Shown: piece by piece, positions 10,343 through 21,230 of the stretch
Numbering within the stretch: the stretch's first letter is position 1
Layout: every line of letters begins with the position of its first letter
Assembly (NCBI GenBank): GCA_034769895.1
Contig: CM068370.1
Span: 48,164,344-48,228,343, forward strand
Source of the DNA: Magicicada septendecula
Lineage: Eukaryota > Arthropoda > Insecta > Hemiptera > Cicadidae
Direction of reading: 5' to 3'
DNA length: 64,000 nt
Translations under genes and position numbers: made by a program
The notes under the pieces: generated by a model
What the model saw: only the letters and a program-made list of their open reading frames with translations
Databases searched by the model: none
What the model was told of the DNA's origin: nothing

Positions 10343-11230
10343 CGTAGAGAATACAGGTGTACGGCCAATATTGGCAGACAGCCCGAGACAAACTGTTATT
10401 TTGTACAAATTTCCAAAGAACTATTTACAGTGGGATACGTCTAACATGAAAATGATTAACACAAAATATCAATTAACACGAAATATGGCTCAGGTTCCGA
10501 TCGTTGCTTCTGTTTTACAATTAGTCTGTAAGGTTAACACGAAGGTTTATCTACAAAACATCGGCTAAGATGTAAAATTTTGTTGCTGGCTTTCAATAGC
10601 TGCATACCAAGCAAATTCATACGTGCACGACCCAAAACAGTACAAGTTAAAAACTGTGACAGTGATGAGAGTGCCGTCGAATATGACCCGCATAATGACA
10701 GTGAAAATGTTCGAGTTCTTAACGCTAGCGATATGCTTTCGTTGCTGAGCCGTGTTCGTCAATATTTAGAAGCCGACTCGGAGGGGGGAAATGTTCGACC
10801 ACACTGATTAATTAGAAAAATCTGTTGAAAACGAAGTGGTGCAGAATTGTGTGCAAAAGAAAATAACGGACTATTTTAAAAAGAATTGAACACTGTCACT
10901 ATACGAACTTTAAAAGACATACTACATTACTAAATTTTAAGAAAAATTCACCACATTTTTCCCAAAAATTAACGAGAAATTATTCAAGAGGGTAATTAAA
11001 ACGTTCATATGTAAGAACCTTCTCAATATTATTTATTGCTTTATTTTACTACACAATACAGTAACTAAGCTATAGTACAGTATCTGTTCGTTTATCTCAT
11101 ACTGTTTCACTTTTTTGTCCGCTTGACACAAAATTCTGGTAACACGAAAGAAACAGCTGGTCCCCGTCATTTAGCGTTAAACGTTTTCCACTGTACTTTT
11201 GTTTTTCAGTATAACAGTAAACTAAATAAT
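10343..11230 (+). pseudogene. pogo/Tigger transposase C-terminus with PCNA-box end
   Basis: The readable part runs from about 10640 (VKNCDSDESAVEYDPHNDSE, then SRVRQYLEADSEGG) to a stop at 10805. A different frame continues LEKSVENEVVQNCVQKKITD-YFKKN to a stop at 10887-10889. The ending Q-K-K-I-T-D-Y-F fits the PCNA-interacting box (Q-x-x-hydrophobic-x-x-aromatic-aromatic), known at the C-terminus of Drosophila pogo transposase. The acidic stretch and position match pogo/Tigger transposases. The helix-turn-helix and DDE domains are missing. A second copy, itself broken by two insertions, spans about 20965-23800 and shares both flanks, including CTGGTCCCCG. Confidence 0.7.
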
Positions 11231-12080
11231 GCAGTTCAAGAATGTGTAAACCTGAACAACTGAATTTGCCTTTTCTTTAAATGTTTAACAGAAAATGTAC
11301 AAAATTCTTTTTACGTAAGCTGGTCTAATTATCTTGGTTTTCAAAATGAACCGATTGATATACTTTGAGGTTTCTTTCCTTTAATTTAAATTAAACGAAG
11401 CGTTCAAGCTTAATTTAAACTTTTCTCTTAGTACTGCAATATTTATTTTCCACTGTTTAATAATCCGAACATTCTGATAATCCGAACCCCGTCCCAACAG
11501 TTCCGACAATCAAGATTCTGTTGTGTCTCCTTGATGGAACTGTTACGAAAGTTTGTGTCTTGCGAAATCCATTTACGACTTGACATTCGTCTCCGATTCA
11601 TTCGAAGATATCGTCTTTTACCTTTTTTGCTGTCGTTTACGATGTAGACACGCGAAAGCAAAGAATCGCCTACGATAACGCTTTAATAATGCAGAACGTC
11701 AACGATTGTTATCTTTGTCGTCACAACATTTTCTTTTTCTATTTACTCCCACCTGTTCTAATTACGTAACAACAAGGAAAGTTTCCTTCTTAACAACACA
11801 AGAAAAGTTAAACGTATTACTTACGACAGTAGACTGGAATGTTTCGTACCTGCAACAAAAAGAAAAATAAATTAATAAAATCAGACAACAGACACGCGAT
11901 TTACTGAAGATTTACTAAAATCTGTTACAACAACGTACGATTTGTCCTTCTGTGTATTTTCGACACTCAAATGTTGTCACTGATAATATACGCTTTACTA
12001 ATGCAATTTCTGTGTTTGTTTAAAAGCAAGTAATTGAGTTTATCAAGGTACATTACGGTAGTCTTAATGTAGGCTTACTA
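11231..12080. other. no gene recognised
   Basis: A short minus-strand frame at 11443-11661 has no recognisable similarity. No repeat match was found. Confidence 0.4.
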
Positions 12081-12495
12081 CAGTGGCGTGTCTAGAATTT
12101 GGCTTGGGGGGGGGGTCCAAGATTGGGTCGGCTTCATACAACATAAAAACGAGTTAAGACTAACATTACTAACTTTAAAGTGTCTGGAAAACGCGCGACA
12201 ACGTCCTCAAATCAGTACCATTAAAGTAAACGGTAATAACAATAAAATACGCGTTACTGAAACACTGAATACTTATTCAAGATACTTATTGACTGAATTG
12301 ATTTTCCTATATTTCATATTTCAAACGTATACCCTAATGGTGTGTAATAAATCTGTTTGTATAAAAAGTATAATAAAACAGATGAAAAGAAAATCAGCCT
12401 AAAAATTAAGAGATTAACAAAATTAGTAAACTTTTTCGACCCTCTAGGGGTGGAGTCCGGTCCCGTTCGCCCCCCCCCCGTAAATACGCCACCTG
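12081..12495 (+). mobile_element. MITE A, uninterrupted copy
   Basis: It begins CAGTGGCGTGTCTAGAATTT with a G-tract and ends CCCCCCCCGTAAATACGCCA then CCTG, so the termini are inverted CAGTGGCG-like ends, each followed by a G-tract on its own strand. It is the template for the split copy at 2317-3640; two inverted relatives lie at about 25228-25542 and 49438-50045. I see no convincing target duplication. It has no coding potential. Confidence 0.8.
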
Positions 12496-12692
12496 ATGTA
12501 TCACGATACTACAATATTTAGCTTATTGATTGAGCAATGGCTTACAAGGAACATTGTAGCCCCGAATTTGCAAATTCGTTGAGGGGGGAGTAACGAAAAT
12601 TACACCCCACCTGCCACAAAATCTTGAGAAAACCTTTACCGCGATCCCGTTGTGGGAAAAGTATTAATTTTTGTCGGGCAAGTTTAGTTCTT

Positions 12693-12850
12693 TATCATCA
12701 CCATCACTTTCAGTCCAAGGATTAGGTCCTAACTGACCTGTTTTGGTACCCATTTCCTCCTCGGTTTACCAACATCCCTCTTTCCATTTGGCCCGTACCT
12801 CAAGGTCGCTACTGGTGATCCGTTATTTGACACGCGGTCAAATATCCCAA
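12693..12850 (-). mobile_element. LINE 3' end fragment with stem-loop
   Basis: On the minus strand a stem AGGTC / GACCT (12735-12739 with 12724-12728, loop of six) is followed by TAATCCTTGGA and a GATGGTGATGAT tail ending near 12693. Neighbouring sequence (CAAATGGAAAGAGGGATGTT) matches the basic 3' coding end of related LINEs only loosely. Only the last 150 bp are present. Confidence 0.65.
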
Positions 12851-13143
12851 ATCTTCTTTTTCATCTTGTTATTTGAATTATAGGTACACAACGTTGAAAA
12901 CGACCTGAGCAGAACAAACATTTTTGACATAGAGTTTAACATTTATAGGAGAAAGTCACGTGATGCAAGGCAACTGTGTGGAAGGAAGGGATCATTCAGT
13001 CTCCGAACATGGTATGTGAACTATACAGCGTACCGTTGATTATGAAGGGAAGGTGGCAGTAAGACGGAGAATGTTGGAGAGGGAGCAGCATTACGTCTCT
13101 CTGCGTGTACTGAAATCGTGATGGTTCAAAGTTGCCAGGCTAT
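12851..13143. other. no gene recognised
   Basis: Unassigned spacer with no supported feature. Confidence 0.35.
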
Positions 13144-13346
13144 AGCAGTGTCCGTAATTCCAACTTCGTCGTGCTTACTTGGTAAATTGCTACCTGTCAT
13201 GCTCCGGACGAGGCCTTTAAGCGTCTTCACCATTATCAAGTCCTAAACCACGACCAAGTCCTAAACAAGTCGTGGTTTAGGACTTGATAATGGTGGAGAT
13301 ACTGAAAGGCCTCGTCCGGAGTATGACAGGTAGCAGTTTAGCAAGT
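13144..13346. mobile_element. MITE B, palindromic element
   Basis: ACCTGTCATGCTCCGGACGA in the left arm is answered by TCGTCCGGAGTATGACAGGT in the right, and the centre repeats CAAGTCCTAAACCACGAC inverted. Other copies lie at 16600-17085 (broken), 40829-41019 and, partly, 23664-23748. The ends carry AATTCCAACTTYGTCGTG. It has no coding sequence. Superfamily unknown. Confidence 0.85.
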
Positions 13347-13383
13347 AGTCTTCTTTTGCAAAATTCAGTTTTTAATACTCTTC

Positions 13384-13604
13384 TATTATGAGTATACTCG
13401 ACAGGATCGCCCAGTATCGGCTGGATTGGTGGGAACACCATTGCCGAATGGATGACTGCCGCATCGCCAAACAAATCTGGAACTATAAGCCGAAGGGACG
13501 GAGAGGTGTGGGACGTCCGAGGAACAAGTGGAGTGACCAACTCTAATCTTTGCCTGTTTGAGACCGGAACAAACCATCCTTGGTTTAATCCGTGAAGATG
13601 ATGA
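13384..13604 (+). pseudogene. LINE fragment with intact 3' stem-loop
   Basis: It reads MSILDRIAQYRLDWWEHHCR-like sequence and then a GRRGVGRPR block before a stop, the same family as at 6030, 28090 and 36546. The 3' end has AAACCA (13571-13576) and TGGTTT (13581-13586) pairing around TCCT, then AATCCGTGAAG and a GATGATGAA tail. It begins in the LIN tail of the ORF, so it is heavily 5' truncated. It abuts MITE B. Confidence 0.8.
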
Positions 13605-14293
13605 ATACTCTTCTACCTTTTAATTTCTTTCCTGATCTAGGAGGAAACGTCCTTGAGTGCATCTTAAAAATTTCATTCAGCACCTTGGATTTTTCTTTTC
13701 TTGCTTAGACAAATATAAATAAAAAATTAAATAAAAAAATTTTAAATATAAAAAAAGCGTTTCACGAGTAGTCAAAATCCGAATTAAAAAAAAAAAGTAA
13801 CTTGCAAGAAGAAATCTGAAAAAATGCACCTTCCTGTATAAGATATCTCACCTCCATAAAATATCCCTGATTGACTTGTTTTCCTATTTTCTTGTCTTTG
13901 GCTGCTATTAAAAACTAGAAGTCTGACAGCTGCTGTCTTTGTACAAATAAATACATTATCGCTTACAATAATTATTCAGACATAAAATACGCGCAGCACT
14001 ACCAACACACAATACTGACGGCCTTGTCCCTACGTGTTTACCGAGAAAACCGCTTCTAACGGAATACAAACACAGATACTTTCGTTAAAGTACGACAATA
14101 AATTTTCAAGGTTTATTATTGTATTTGACACGCTGCCGGTGCGCGTCGCGCCATGTCATGTCGGTCGCTGTACACGTGTTCAATACATTACCTACCACGT
14201 GTTTTTTTTTCTTTGTACACAAAACAGAAGTTTGCGCTGTACACTTACTGTAATTCTCGCTCAATAACCTCTCAACAGTTTTATCATTTACAC
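13605..14293. other. no gene recognised
   Basis: Low-complexity AT-rich sequence, including A-runs near 13720-13800. Nothing recognisable. Confidence 0.4.
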
Positions 14294-15117
14294 CAGTGGT
14301 TCCTGAACTTTTCAGTCCGCGGACCACCCCCCCTAAAAAAAAATTAAAAATTTCACGGACCCCGTCTGAGTTATGAAATAAAACAAACAGTAAATATGAT
14401 ACAAACTCTTATATTTTAGTTAAAATGTATTAAAATCAAAATTCTCTTAACTTGCAAAATTATAATATTAATGATATCAAACATAGTTTAATGTGAACAA
14501 TGAAGCTGCTTTTGAACAATTAGCTCTGCAATATTAGGTTTAATGTCTGATAATTTCAACGGTAGTAGTTTGATATTTACGAACCATGCCTTTTGCATAA
14601 ATTACTGTTCAAAACGTTGGAGACACATATCTGTAACACACTAAAAGCGAAAAAACCTTTGGGAAAACACCGGGTTTTTTTCACTCTCGACATCAAGTTT
14701 ATTTCTTAATTTTGCCAACCTCGGCTCTATCTTTCCAGCCACACGTGTCGAAATCCAGCTACTTCGGCGTAAAACCAGCTACACGGAAAAACGTTTTGCT
14801 TAGCTACAGTGCTTATACGTGGACTAACACAGCGTGGTCAGTTCTGCGTTGATCCCGCGCTCTAGTCAGTTCGGCTGACAAACAGACCTGATACACGGCA
14901 TGATTTAAAGACATTATTAAAGCCGCTAGTTAGAAATTACTTTTACAATTACAATCAGTTTGAAAACAAAAAAAAAACTGGAATCTTCTACTAATTGTTT
15001 TAAGATTCTAAAATTTAGATTTTACACAATAGAAATCGGAGAAAATTACGGTATTTTTTCTTAAGTGTCCGCGGACCCCCTGAAACACTGTCGCGGGCCC
15101 CACTTTGGGAACCACTG
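14294..15117. mobile_element. hAT-like element C, copy 1
   Basis: It begins CAGTGGTTCCTGAACTTTTC followed by AGTCCGCGGACC, and ends GGGACCCCACTTTGG-like sequence then GAACCACTG, an inverted pair. The terminus CAGTGGTTCCCAAA is typical of hAT elements in many animals. The flanks ATTTACAC (left) and ATTTTACA (right) fit an 8-bp duplication with one base slipped. It has no transposase. It shares most of its interior with the copy at 18914-19649. Confidence 0.85.
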
Positions 15118-15414
15118 ATTTTACACAGTTCGCCGTGTGTTATGCCGTGCCGCGGAGGACGCTGCTGTGTGAGGCGCGCGTGAACGTCACTCGTCGCAAA
15201 AACAAACACACGTAACTTATCACTATAGTGTTTTACTCTACAGGTGAGAACGATAACGACATGTCAGCAACCGGGCGTTCTATGTTTAGAACGTTACCTG
15301 GCACATTTTTTATCGTCAGAATGGAAAAACAATAAGAGAGGCGGTTTGGTCGCACGGATGTTCAAGGCGAATACTGTCTAACCGATGTGTGCGTGTATTG
15401 TGACACACTATAAA
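15118..15414. other. no gene recognised
   Basis: Short unassigned spacer between two repeats. Confidence 0.35.
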
Positions 15415-15836
15415 TATCGGTATGGTATATAGGCCTACATGACTTCCATGTTCTAAGATTTATATTTAAAAATTTTAAATCATTTTCGAAAAGAAATATT
15501 TCCATAGAAACTACTTCTTTCTTCAGTCTTTACCACAGTACTGTGGTCACTAACGTACCAGTGATTTTCACTGATGATGGCAGTCGATGGCACTGCCGAA
15601 ACGTCTAGTTTAGCAGTAAACATTGGACCACGGCAAAACGGCCAGGGAAGGAATGTTAACAACAAACTACTTCTTTGTTGGCGATAACGTAGTACACATA
15701 TAAAAAATTATCACCTCCCCGTTCAATTACCCTTTTCATTTATAGATATTTCACCTACCTTTCTACCCACTGGATTCTTATGACCTTCTTTTCAGGATAC
15801 TTTATTTATCAAAATTAAGTACTTTACTCTTGTTAA
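15415..15836 (+). mobile_element. Penelope-like terminus, single orientation, with hammerhead core
   Basis: The block from GACTTCCATGTTCTAAGATT through AACAAACTACTTCTTTGTTG recurs at about 20145-20440. Inside are ACCACAGTACTGTGGT (about 15532), the hammerhead core, and the end GGACCACGGCAAAACGGCC. Unlike the foldback copies it has only one ribozyme orientation. It is followed by repeat G in both places, so the two may be one long element. Confidence 0.65.
15568..15608 (+). ncRNA. hammerhead ribozyme-like core, best preserved
   Basis: CTGATGA at 15571-15577, stem II GGCAGT / ACTGCC around CGATGGC, and GAAACGTCT from 15598. All conserved core bases are present. ACGT after GAA is self-complementary and is followed by C, the usual cleavage base. 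There is no stem III loop, so cleavage would need a dimer. Confidence 0.75.
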
Positions 15837-16300
15837 AACGTAAAACGTTGCAGGTAAACAACCCCTTCCCCTTAACCGATCTTCACCAAAATCAACAGAC
15901 CTTGAATCCTCTACAACTCTGGCACATATGCAAAAAATTATTTGATTCTGTTTAAATTAGTGGCAGTTATCGTACGCCATAGAAGAAAATTACTCTTCTT
16001 AAAACATAAAACGTTGCAGGTAAACTACCCCTTCCCCTTAACCGATCTTCACAAAAATCAATAAGCCTCGAGTCCTCTACAACTCGGGCACATATGCAAA
16101 AAATTATTCGATTCTGTTTAACTTTGCGGCAGTTATCGTTCGGCATAGAAAAAATTCTACACACACAGACACTTTTCGGAAAACAGTTTTCCTCATGTTT
16201 TGCGGGTAGTACAATCAGAATCAGCCCTTATCTCGAACACGATTTTTTCGCCATCACCATACTTCCATTTTCTTATGGAACGTAGAAGTAAAAATGTTTT
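15837..16300 (-). repeat. dispersed repeat G with internal 166-bp tandem duplication
   Basis: TAAAACGTTGCAGGTAAAC occurs at 15841 and 16007, so about 166 bp is duplicated in tandem. The segment recurs at 20632-20950 and, in part (CTTATCTCGAACACGA), at 44845-44930. On the minus strand the order GATGGCGAAAAAATCGTG, then GAAAAGTGTCTGTGTG, then GAAGATCGGTTAAGG recalls 3' regions of non-LTR or Penelope elements, but no protein is encoded. The class is open. Confidence 0.6.
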
Positions 16301-16599
16301 GTACGTTCACATTAAAGCAAAAATATCAATTATTCGTCACATTTCTGTTGCCAACGTGATGTATAAACCTGATCCAGACCTGTTTTTTTCTTTCACGACT
16401 GTCTTTTAACATGACACACATGAAGTTGCCGATTCGGTCTAAATTTAAGAGACGTCCGCACAGAATGTAAAAAATCAGTCTTTTTCTCGTTAAGCCAATT
16501 ATTCTTCATTCAGAAGTCACACGACACAATAGGGAAGATAGAGAGATAATTGCGTATATGGGTTTTTCGCTCGTTCATCTCGTTATTTGATTTAGCAGT
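16301..16599. other. no gene recognised
   Basis: Unassigned spacer. Confidence 0.35.
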
Positions 16600-16705
16600 C
16601 TCTGTAATTCCAACTTTGTCGTGTTTACTTGCTAAACTGCTACTAGTAATTTGTATTAGAAATATGTACCGGGCTGTTTGGCCGTGGTCCAGGGTTTAGA
16701 AACAA

Positions 16706-16747
16706 ACCAAACGTTTCAGCAGCACTACTGGCTGCCATCTTCAGTGG
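16706..16747 (-). ncRNA. hammerhead ribozyme-like core
   Basis: On the minus strand CTGAAGA (16744-16738), stem II GGCAGC / GCTGCT, and GAAACGTTTG (from 16717). Core bases are intact; U is at the cleavage position. Confidence 0.6.
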
Positions 16748-16855
16748 AATACGAGTCTACCTGGACGCGGGGTGTCAAAATGTCAGGCCCACAGTTTTTC
16801 ACCACAGTACTATGGGCCTGACGTTTGACACCCCGCGTCCAGGTAGACTCGTATT

Positions 16856-16897
16856 CCACTGAAGATGGCAGGCCAGTGGTGCTGCTGAAACGTTTGG
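16856..16897 (+). ncRNA. hammerhead ribozyme-like core
   Basis: CTGAAGA at 16859-16865, stem II GGCAG / CTGCT, GAAACGTTTG from 16887. It is the mirror partner of the minus-strand core at 16706-16747. Confidence 0.6.
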
Positions 16898-17179
16898 TTT
16901 GTTTGTAAACCCTGGACCACGGCCAAACAGCCCGGTGCATACTTCTAATATAACTGACACCGACCGTGAAAGCCTTAGAACAATATTGCTACTTGTAATG
17001 TTCCGGACGAGGCCTTTCAGTGTTTCCACCATTTTCAAGTCCTAAACGACGACCTACCGAGTCGTCGTCGTAGTTTACGGTTGCCAAGTGTAACCAAGTC
17101 ATCGTTGTGGTTACGGGTTCCCTTTAGCCTTTACGAATCTTCAGTACCTCATCTGTCTCCTGGTTTATAATAAGGTAAG

Positions 17180-17325
17180 ATGATTGAAACCGATTATCAC
17201 CACGCTGATGAGATCCTTTGCCGTCACCTAGAGCGGATGGATGATCAGCAGCGTATGCCAAAGAAAATCCTGAGGCCGCAAGCCTATAAAATCAGAAAGA
17301 GGATAAGACGGGTGTGTGATGCGGT
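17180..17325 (+). pseudogene. LINE C-terminal fragment (weak)
   Basis: The frame starting at 17180 reads RHLERMDDQQRMPKKIL and then KIRKRIRRVCD, which fits the HLERMDD-R-PKKIL segment of LINE ORF tails and a basic block. After about 17325 the sequence is repeat D. The GRPR motif is not preserved, so the assignment is moderate. Confidence 0.45.
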
Positions 17326-17640
17326 CTCGGTTAGTTGCGACGAAACAACGTTTTTACCTGTTCTTATGCGGTCAGTTGGCCCCGTACTTTCACTTACTGA
17401 CCGAATCTCTCATTTAGAAACGTTGATATTCTGAACTCTGATGAGATTTCAATTCTGCAACTTTGGATCTGAGCGAGTAACCTCTTTCTTCCAAATATTC
17501 TAGTTACGTTTGGCCAAGTTAGGTTAGGTTAGGTTTGGGTAAGATAGGCTAGGAATTGATAGAATTATAATCGTAATTACTGTATTATTATAATAACATG
17601 AAAATTCAACTGATCGCAACTGACCGGGTCCACGTTTCCA
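17326..17640 (+). repeat. dispersed repeat D with TTAGG-like tract
   Basis: From CGGTCTCGGTTAGTTGCGAC to CAACTGATCGCAACTGACCG it matches the reverse complement of 37805-38440 on both sides of a central GTTAGGTTAGGTTAGG tract (17518-17539). Because the tract sits at the same place in both copies, it belongs to the repeat and need not be a telomere scar. Confidence 0.7.
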
Positions 17641-18913
17641 CCGCGGTCGCAACTGACCACGGTCCGTATGATGCGCTGGAAGGTCTAAGAAGAATTGATG
17701 TAAGGGGTTACATTGAGATGGCAATGGATAGGAGACACTGCAGAAGACTGGTGTTGGTTGGGCTGTAGCGCTCGAGAAGAATCATCTTACTTAGTTTCAA
17801 ACGTGGACTAAAAGTAACGGAAACGGTTGCGCCAGACGAGCTGACAAATTTAACCATCGCGTTAACGTATCTCTTTCAAAAATCAACGAATGCAACCAAT
17901 TCGTCGCCTTTACGAATGCGATTCTGAAAAGTGGCAGCGTATTTAAGGGATTAATACACATGGAAAACTTGCGTTAGTGCCGATATTAAACCCTAGTATT
18001 AACTCAAACAGAAACAGGCTATCCCACCAAGCATAAAGCGTAATTAGCTGCCTATTCTGAAACTTGCTCAGAATACGGCACGGTCCAAATATAATACAGA
18101 CCTCGTTAAGGAAACTCGTAAAGTCCCAGCGATCAGCAACTACGAATTCAAACTCCTTCGGAAGCGAATTGGCCAAGAAGGCTGGAAAGTATTCTGTGAA
18201 CCATAGAATTTGTACAGCAACTAAGAAGAGGCTACATAACTCCTGTTTTGCATTATTCGACACAGCCGAAATCCTGCAAGCCGATCGCATCGGTACAATT
18301 ATGTTCAATATGTAAATAACATCTCCTAACCGGTTGAAACAAATTCAACCTATCGCTTTGTGGCGATACCTCCATATGAATTCACAAAGGTACGAATCTA
18401 GCTGATTCCGGCTAGTTCCGCATTCACACTTGTTGCGACGTTTAACGGCCGCCCATAAGCGTGTGTGCTCCACTTATAGGACCCACAAAATTCTGAATGT
18501 GACTGACCGTCGAATGGAGGAAATTCCTTCCTGGTAAGTTTGGTATTCCATCGTACGCTCTCCACAAATCAGAAATAATGGTTGTCCCAGGCGTTTATAC
18601 ATGCTCTAATTGTGTCAAGCACGGTTTCAGCGGTTCTGTCTGGTACAGCATAAAGACAACATTCTTTATCTTCGCGGCAGATACCGCCAAACACCCACTG
18701 TTGTGGATATACACGGCCGACTTCGATTTGCATTGCTATATACTATCATGTAAAATATCACTTACTCGTCCGTTGGGGTTTTTCTGACGACTACGTAATG
18801 TGAGGTATAGTGACAATAACGCACCGAGTGTACTAGTTGTTATATAGTCCGTTTCAGGAACGATGAACATCGGTGAATAGTTTGCGGGGTTCTGTCGAAA
18901 AAGGCTCCTATAC
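17641..18913. other. no gene recognised
   Basis: Overlapping frames at 17943-18315 on both strands are unrecognised. I see no repeat shared with the rest of the window. Confidence 0.4.
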
Positions 18914-19649
18914 CAGTGGTTCCCAAACTTTTCAGTCCGCGGACCCCCCCCCCCAAATAGAAAATTTCACGGACCCCATCTGTGTTATGAAATAAAATAA
19001 ACAATAACTATGATACAAACTCTTATATTTTTATTAAAATGTATTTTGATATCAAACACAGTTTAATGTGAACAATGAAGGTGCTTTTGAACAATTTTCT
19101 CTGCAATACTAGGTTGAATGTCTAATAATTTCAATATTAAGTGACTCTGGACATCAAGTTTATTTCTTAACTTTGCCAGCCACACGTGTCGAAGTTCAGC
19201 TACTTAGGCGTAAAACCAGCTACACGGAAAAACGTGTGTAGATACAGTGCTTATATGCGAGATATAGTGTTTATAAGCAAGATACAGCGATTATACGTGG
19301 ACTAAAACAGCGCGATCAGTTCTGCGTTGATGCTGCGCTCTAGTGAGTTCGGCTGACAAACAGATCTACTACACGACATGATTTAAAGACATTATTAAAG
19401 CCATTAGTTTGATATTACTTTTACAATTACTATTAGTTTGAACAAAAAAAAAAAAATACTGGAATCTTCTACTAATTGTCTTAAGATTCTAAAACTTAGA
19501 TTTTAGAGCATAAATAAATCGGAGAAAATTACGGTATATTCTATGAGCATAAATAAATCGGAGAAAATTACGGTATATTCTATTTTTTCTTTAAAATTTC
19601 CGCGGACCCCCCTGACACATTGTCGCGGACCCCACTTTGGGAACCACTA
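18914..19649. mobile_element. hAT-like element C, copy 2
   Basis: It begins CAGTGGTTCCCAAACTTTTC and ends CTTTGGGAACCACTA. The flanks TCCTATAC (18906-18913) and CCCTATAC (19650-19657) match at seven of eight bases, the hAT duplication size. A 35-bp unit (GAGCATAAATAAATCGGAG) is duplicated near 19506-19560. No transposase remains. Confidence 0.88.
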
Positions 19650-19657
19650 CCCTATAC

Positions 19658-20129
19658 TATACAAAAACACATATGGATCACGTTTTAAAACGCTGACAAC
19701 ATTAAAAACGACAAGACGCAATTCGTTTGAAAAGTGACAAATTACCGGTACTTGTTGGCAGCTGAGCCGGGAGGAGGAAGGAAGTAGAGTAAACATAGGC
19801 AGCGCCAGTAAGAAAACAAACACAACTACAGGACAATGTTACGCAAATCCCTGTTGGCAAGGTAACAGATACATGCTACAGGTGACTTCTTGCAGTTCAC
19901 ATTAAACCACTACTACAGCTAATATCACTATTCATACATATAAGCGTACTACAGTATAATATAAAAACAGTTTTACGCGTATGGTATACATTATTTTAAG
20001 TAATTATTTAAAATTCAAAATACACAATTTATAAAAATATAATAATATGTAGTTGTAATATTTAACACAATTTTATGCAACGTAATCGCGATTGTCAACA
20101 AATTTTTAATTGAAATTCATAACAAAAAT
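19658..20129. other. no gene recognised
   Basis: AT-rich sequence with no supported feature. Confidence 0.35.
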
Positions 20130-20960
20130 ATCGGTATGGAGAACCATACATGACTTCCATGTACTAAGATTTATATTTAAAATCATTTTCGAAATGAAAT
20201 ATTTCCATAGAAACTACTTCTTTCTACTTATTTCTTCAGCCTTAACCACAGTACTGTGGTCACTAACGTATACCACCTCACGTTTGCGCGCTCGATTCTA
20301 ACTGATGATGGCAGTCGATGGCACTGCCGAAACATCTGGTTTTGGAGAAAACATTAAACCACGGCCAAACAGCCCGCGAAGGAATTTTAACAACAAACTA
20401 CTTCTTTGTTGCCGATAACGGAGTACACATATAAAAAATTATCCCCTCCCCCTTCAACTATAATTTTCATTTATAGAAAATTACCCCCATTCAACTACCC
20501 TTTTCGTTTATAGATATTTCATGTACCTTTCTACAGTGGATTATTATGACCTTCTTTTCAGGATACTTTATTTATCTTAAGTACTTTACTTACTTATTAA
20601 CTATACTCATTTAAGTATACGTACTTTACTCTTGTTACAACATAATACGTTGCATGTAAACTACCCCTTCCCCTTAACCGATCTTCACCAAAATCAATAA
20701 GTCTTGAGTCCTCTCATACATATGCAAAAAATTAGTCACTCTGTTTGAATCTGCGGCAGTTATCGTTCGCCATAGAAAAAATTATACACACAGACAGACA
20801 CACAGATACACACATAGACTTTTCGGAAAATGACTTTTTTCTTCATGTTTGAGGGTAGTACAATCGAAATCAGCCCTTATCTCGAACACGATTTTTTTCG
20901 CGATCACCATATTTCCATTTCCTTGCGGAACATGGAAGTAAAAATGTAAAAAATGTCTTA
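20130..20960 (+). mobile_element. Penelope-like terminus plus repeat G, second copy
   Basis: It is homologous to 15415-16300 in the same order: GACTTCCATGTACTAAGATT, ACCACAGTACTGTGGTC, the hammerhead core, ACCACGGCCAAACAGCCCG, the ACTACTTCTTTGTTG block and repeat G with CTTATCTCGAACACGA. It lacks the 166-bp duplication. Two copies with the same order argue that ribozyme terminus and repeat G move together. Confidence 0.7.
20299..20339 (+). ncRNA. hammerhead ribozyme-like core
   Basis: CTGATGA at 20302-20308, stem II GGCAGT / ACTGCC, then GAAACATCTG from 20329. The ACGT palindrome has become ACAT, which weakens the paired stem III. Confidence 0.6.
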
Positions 20961-21230
20961 AAATGAAACACAATGGAAACTGTTCGACACAAAAAAGGTT
21001 AACACAAAATATCGGTAAACACGAAATATGGCTCAGGTCCCGATCGTTGCGTCTATTTTTACAATTACAGTTTTACATACAAAATATCGGTTAATACGAA
21101 AAATTTTGTTATAATAATTTTTTTTCTGGCTTTCAATAGCTGCATAATAAATAAATCCATACCTGCAAGCCCCAAAACAGTGGAAGTTAAAAACTGTTAG
21201 CCCAGTGTTTTAAGTCGTTCTGAGGACCAA

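Larger units (their letters stand above)
16645..16993. mobile_element. Penelope-like foldback inserted in MITE B, 7-bp duplication
   Basis: Arms running from CCGGGCTGTTTGGCCGTGGT (16669) to its inverse ending at 16935 are nearly perfect over about 130 bp. The outer flanks (TATTAGAAATATGTA and its partner) also pair. TGCTACT occurs at 16638-16644 and again at 16987-16993 and is present once in the uninterrupted MITE, so it is a target duplication. Each arm has an outward hammerhead core. The centre is ACCACAGTACTATGG. This is the youngest-looking copy of the family here. Confidence 0.85.
16600..17085. mobile_element. MITE B, split by a Penelope-like insertion
   Basis: The left part, AATTCCAACTTTGTCGTGTT to CTGCTACT (16644), and the right part, TGTAATGTTCCGGACGAGG to CAAGTCCTAAACGACGAC, reconnect to the arrangement seen in the copy at 40829. 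The intervening 16645-16993 is foreign. The second arm of the palindrome is missing. Confidence 0.8.

Noticed and set aside
17518-17539. TTAGG tract as an ancient chromosome end
   Set aside because: The same tract is embedded at the same position in a second copy of repeat D (37805-38440), so it is part of a dispersed repeat.
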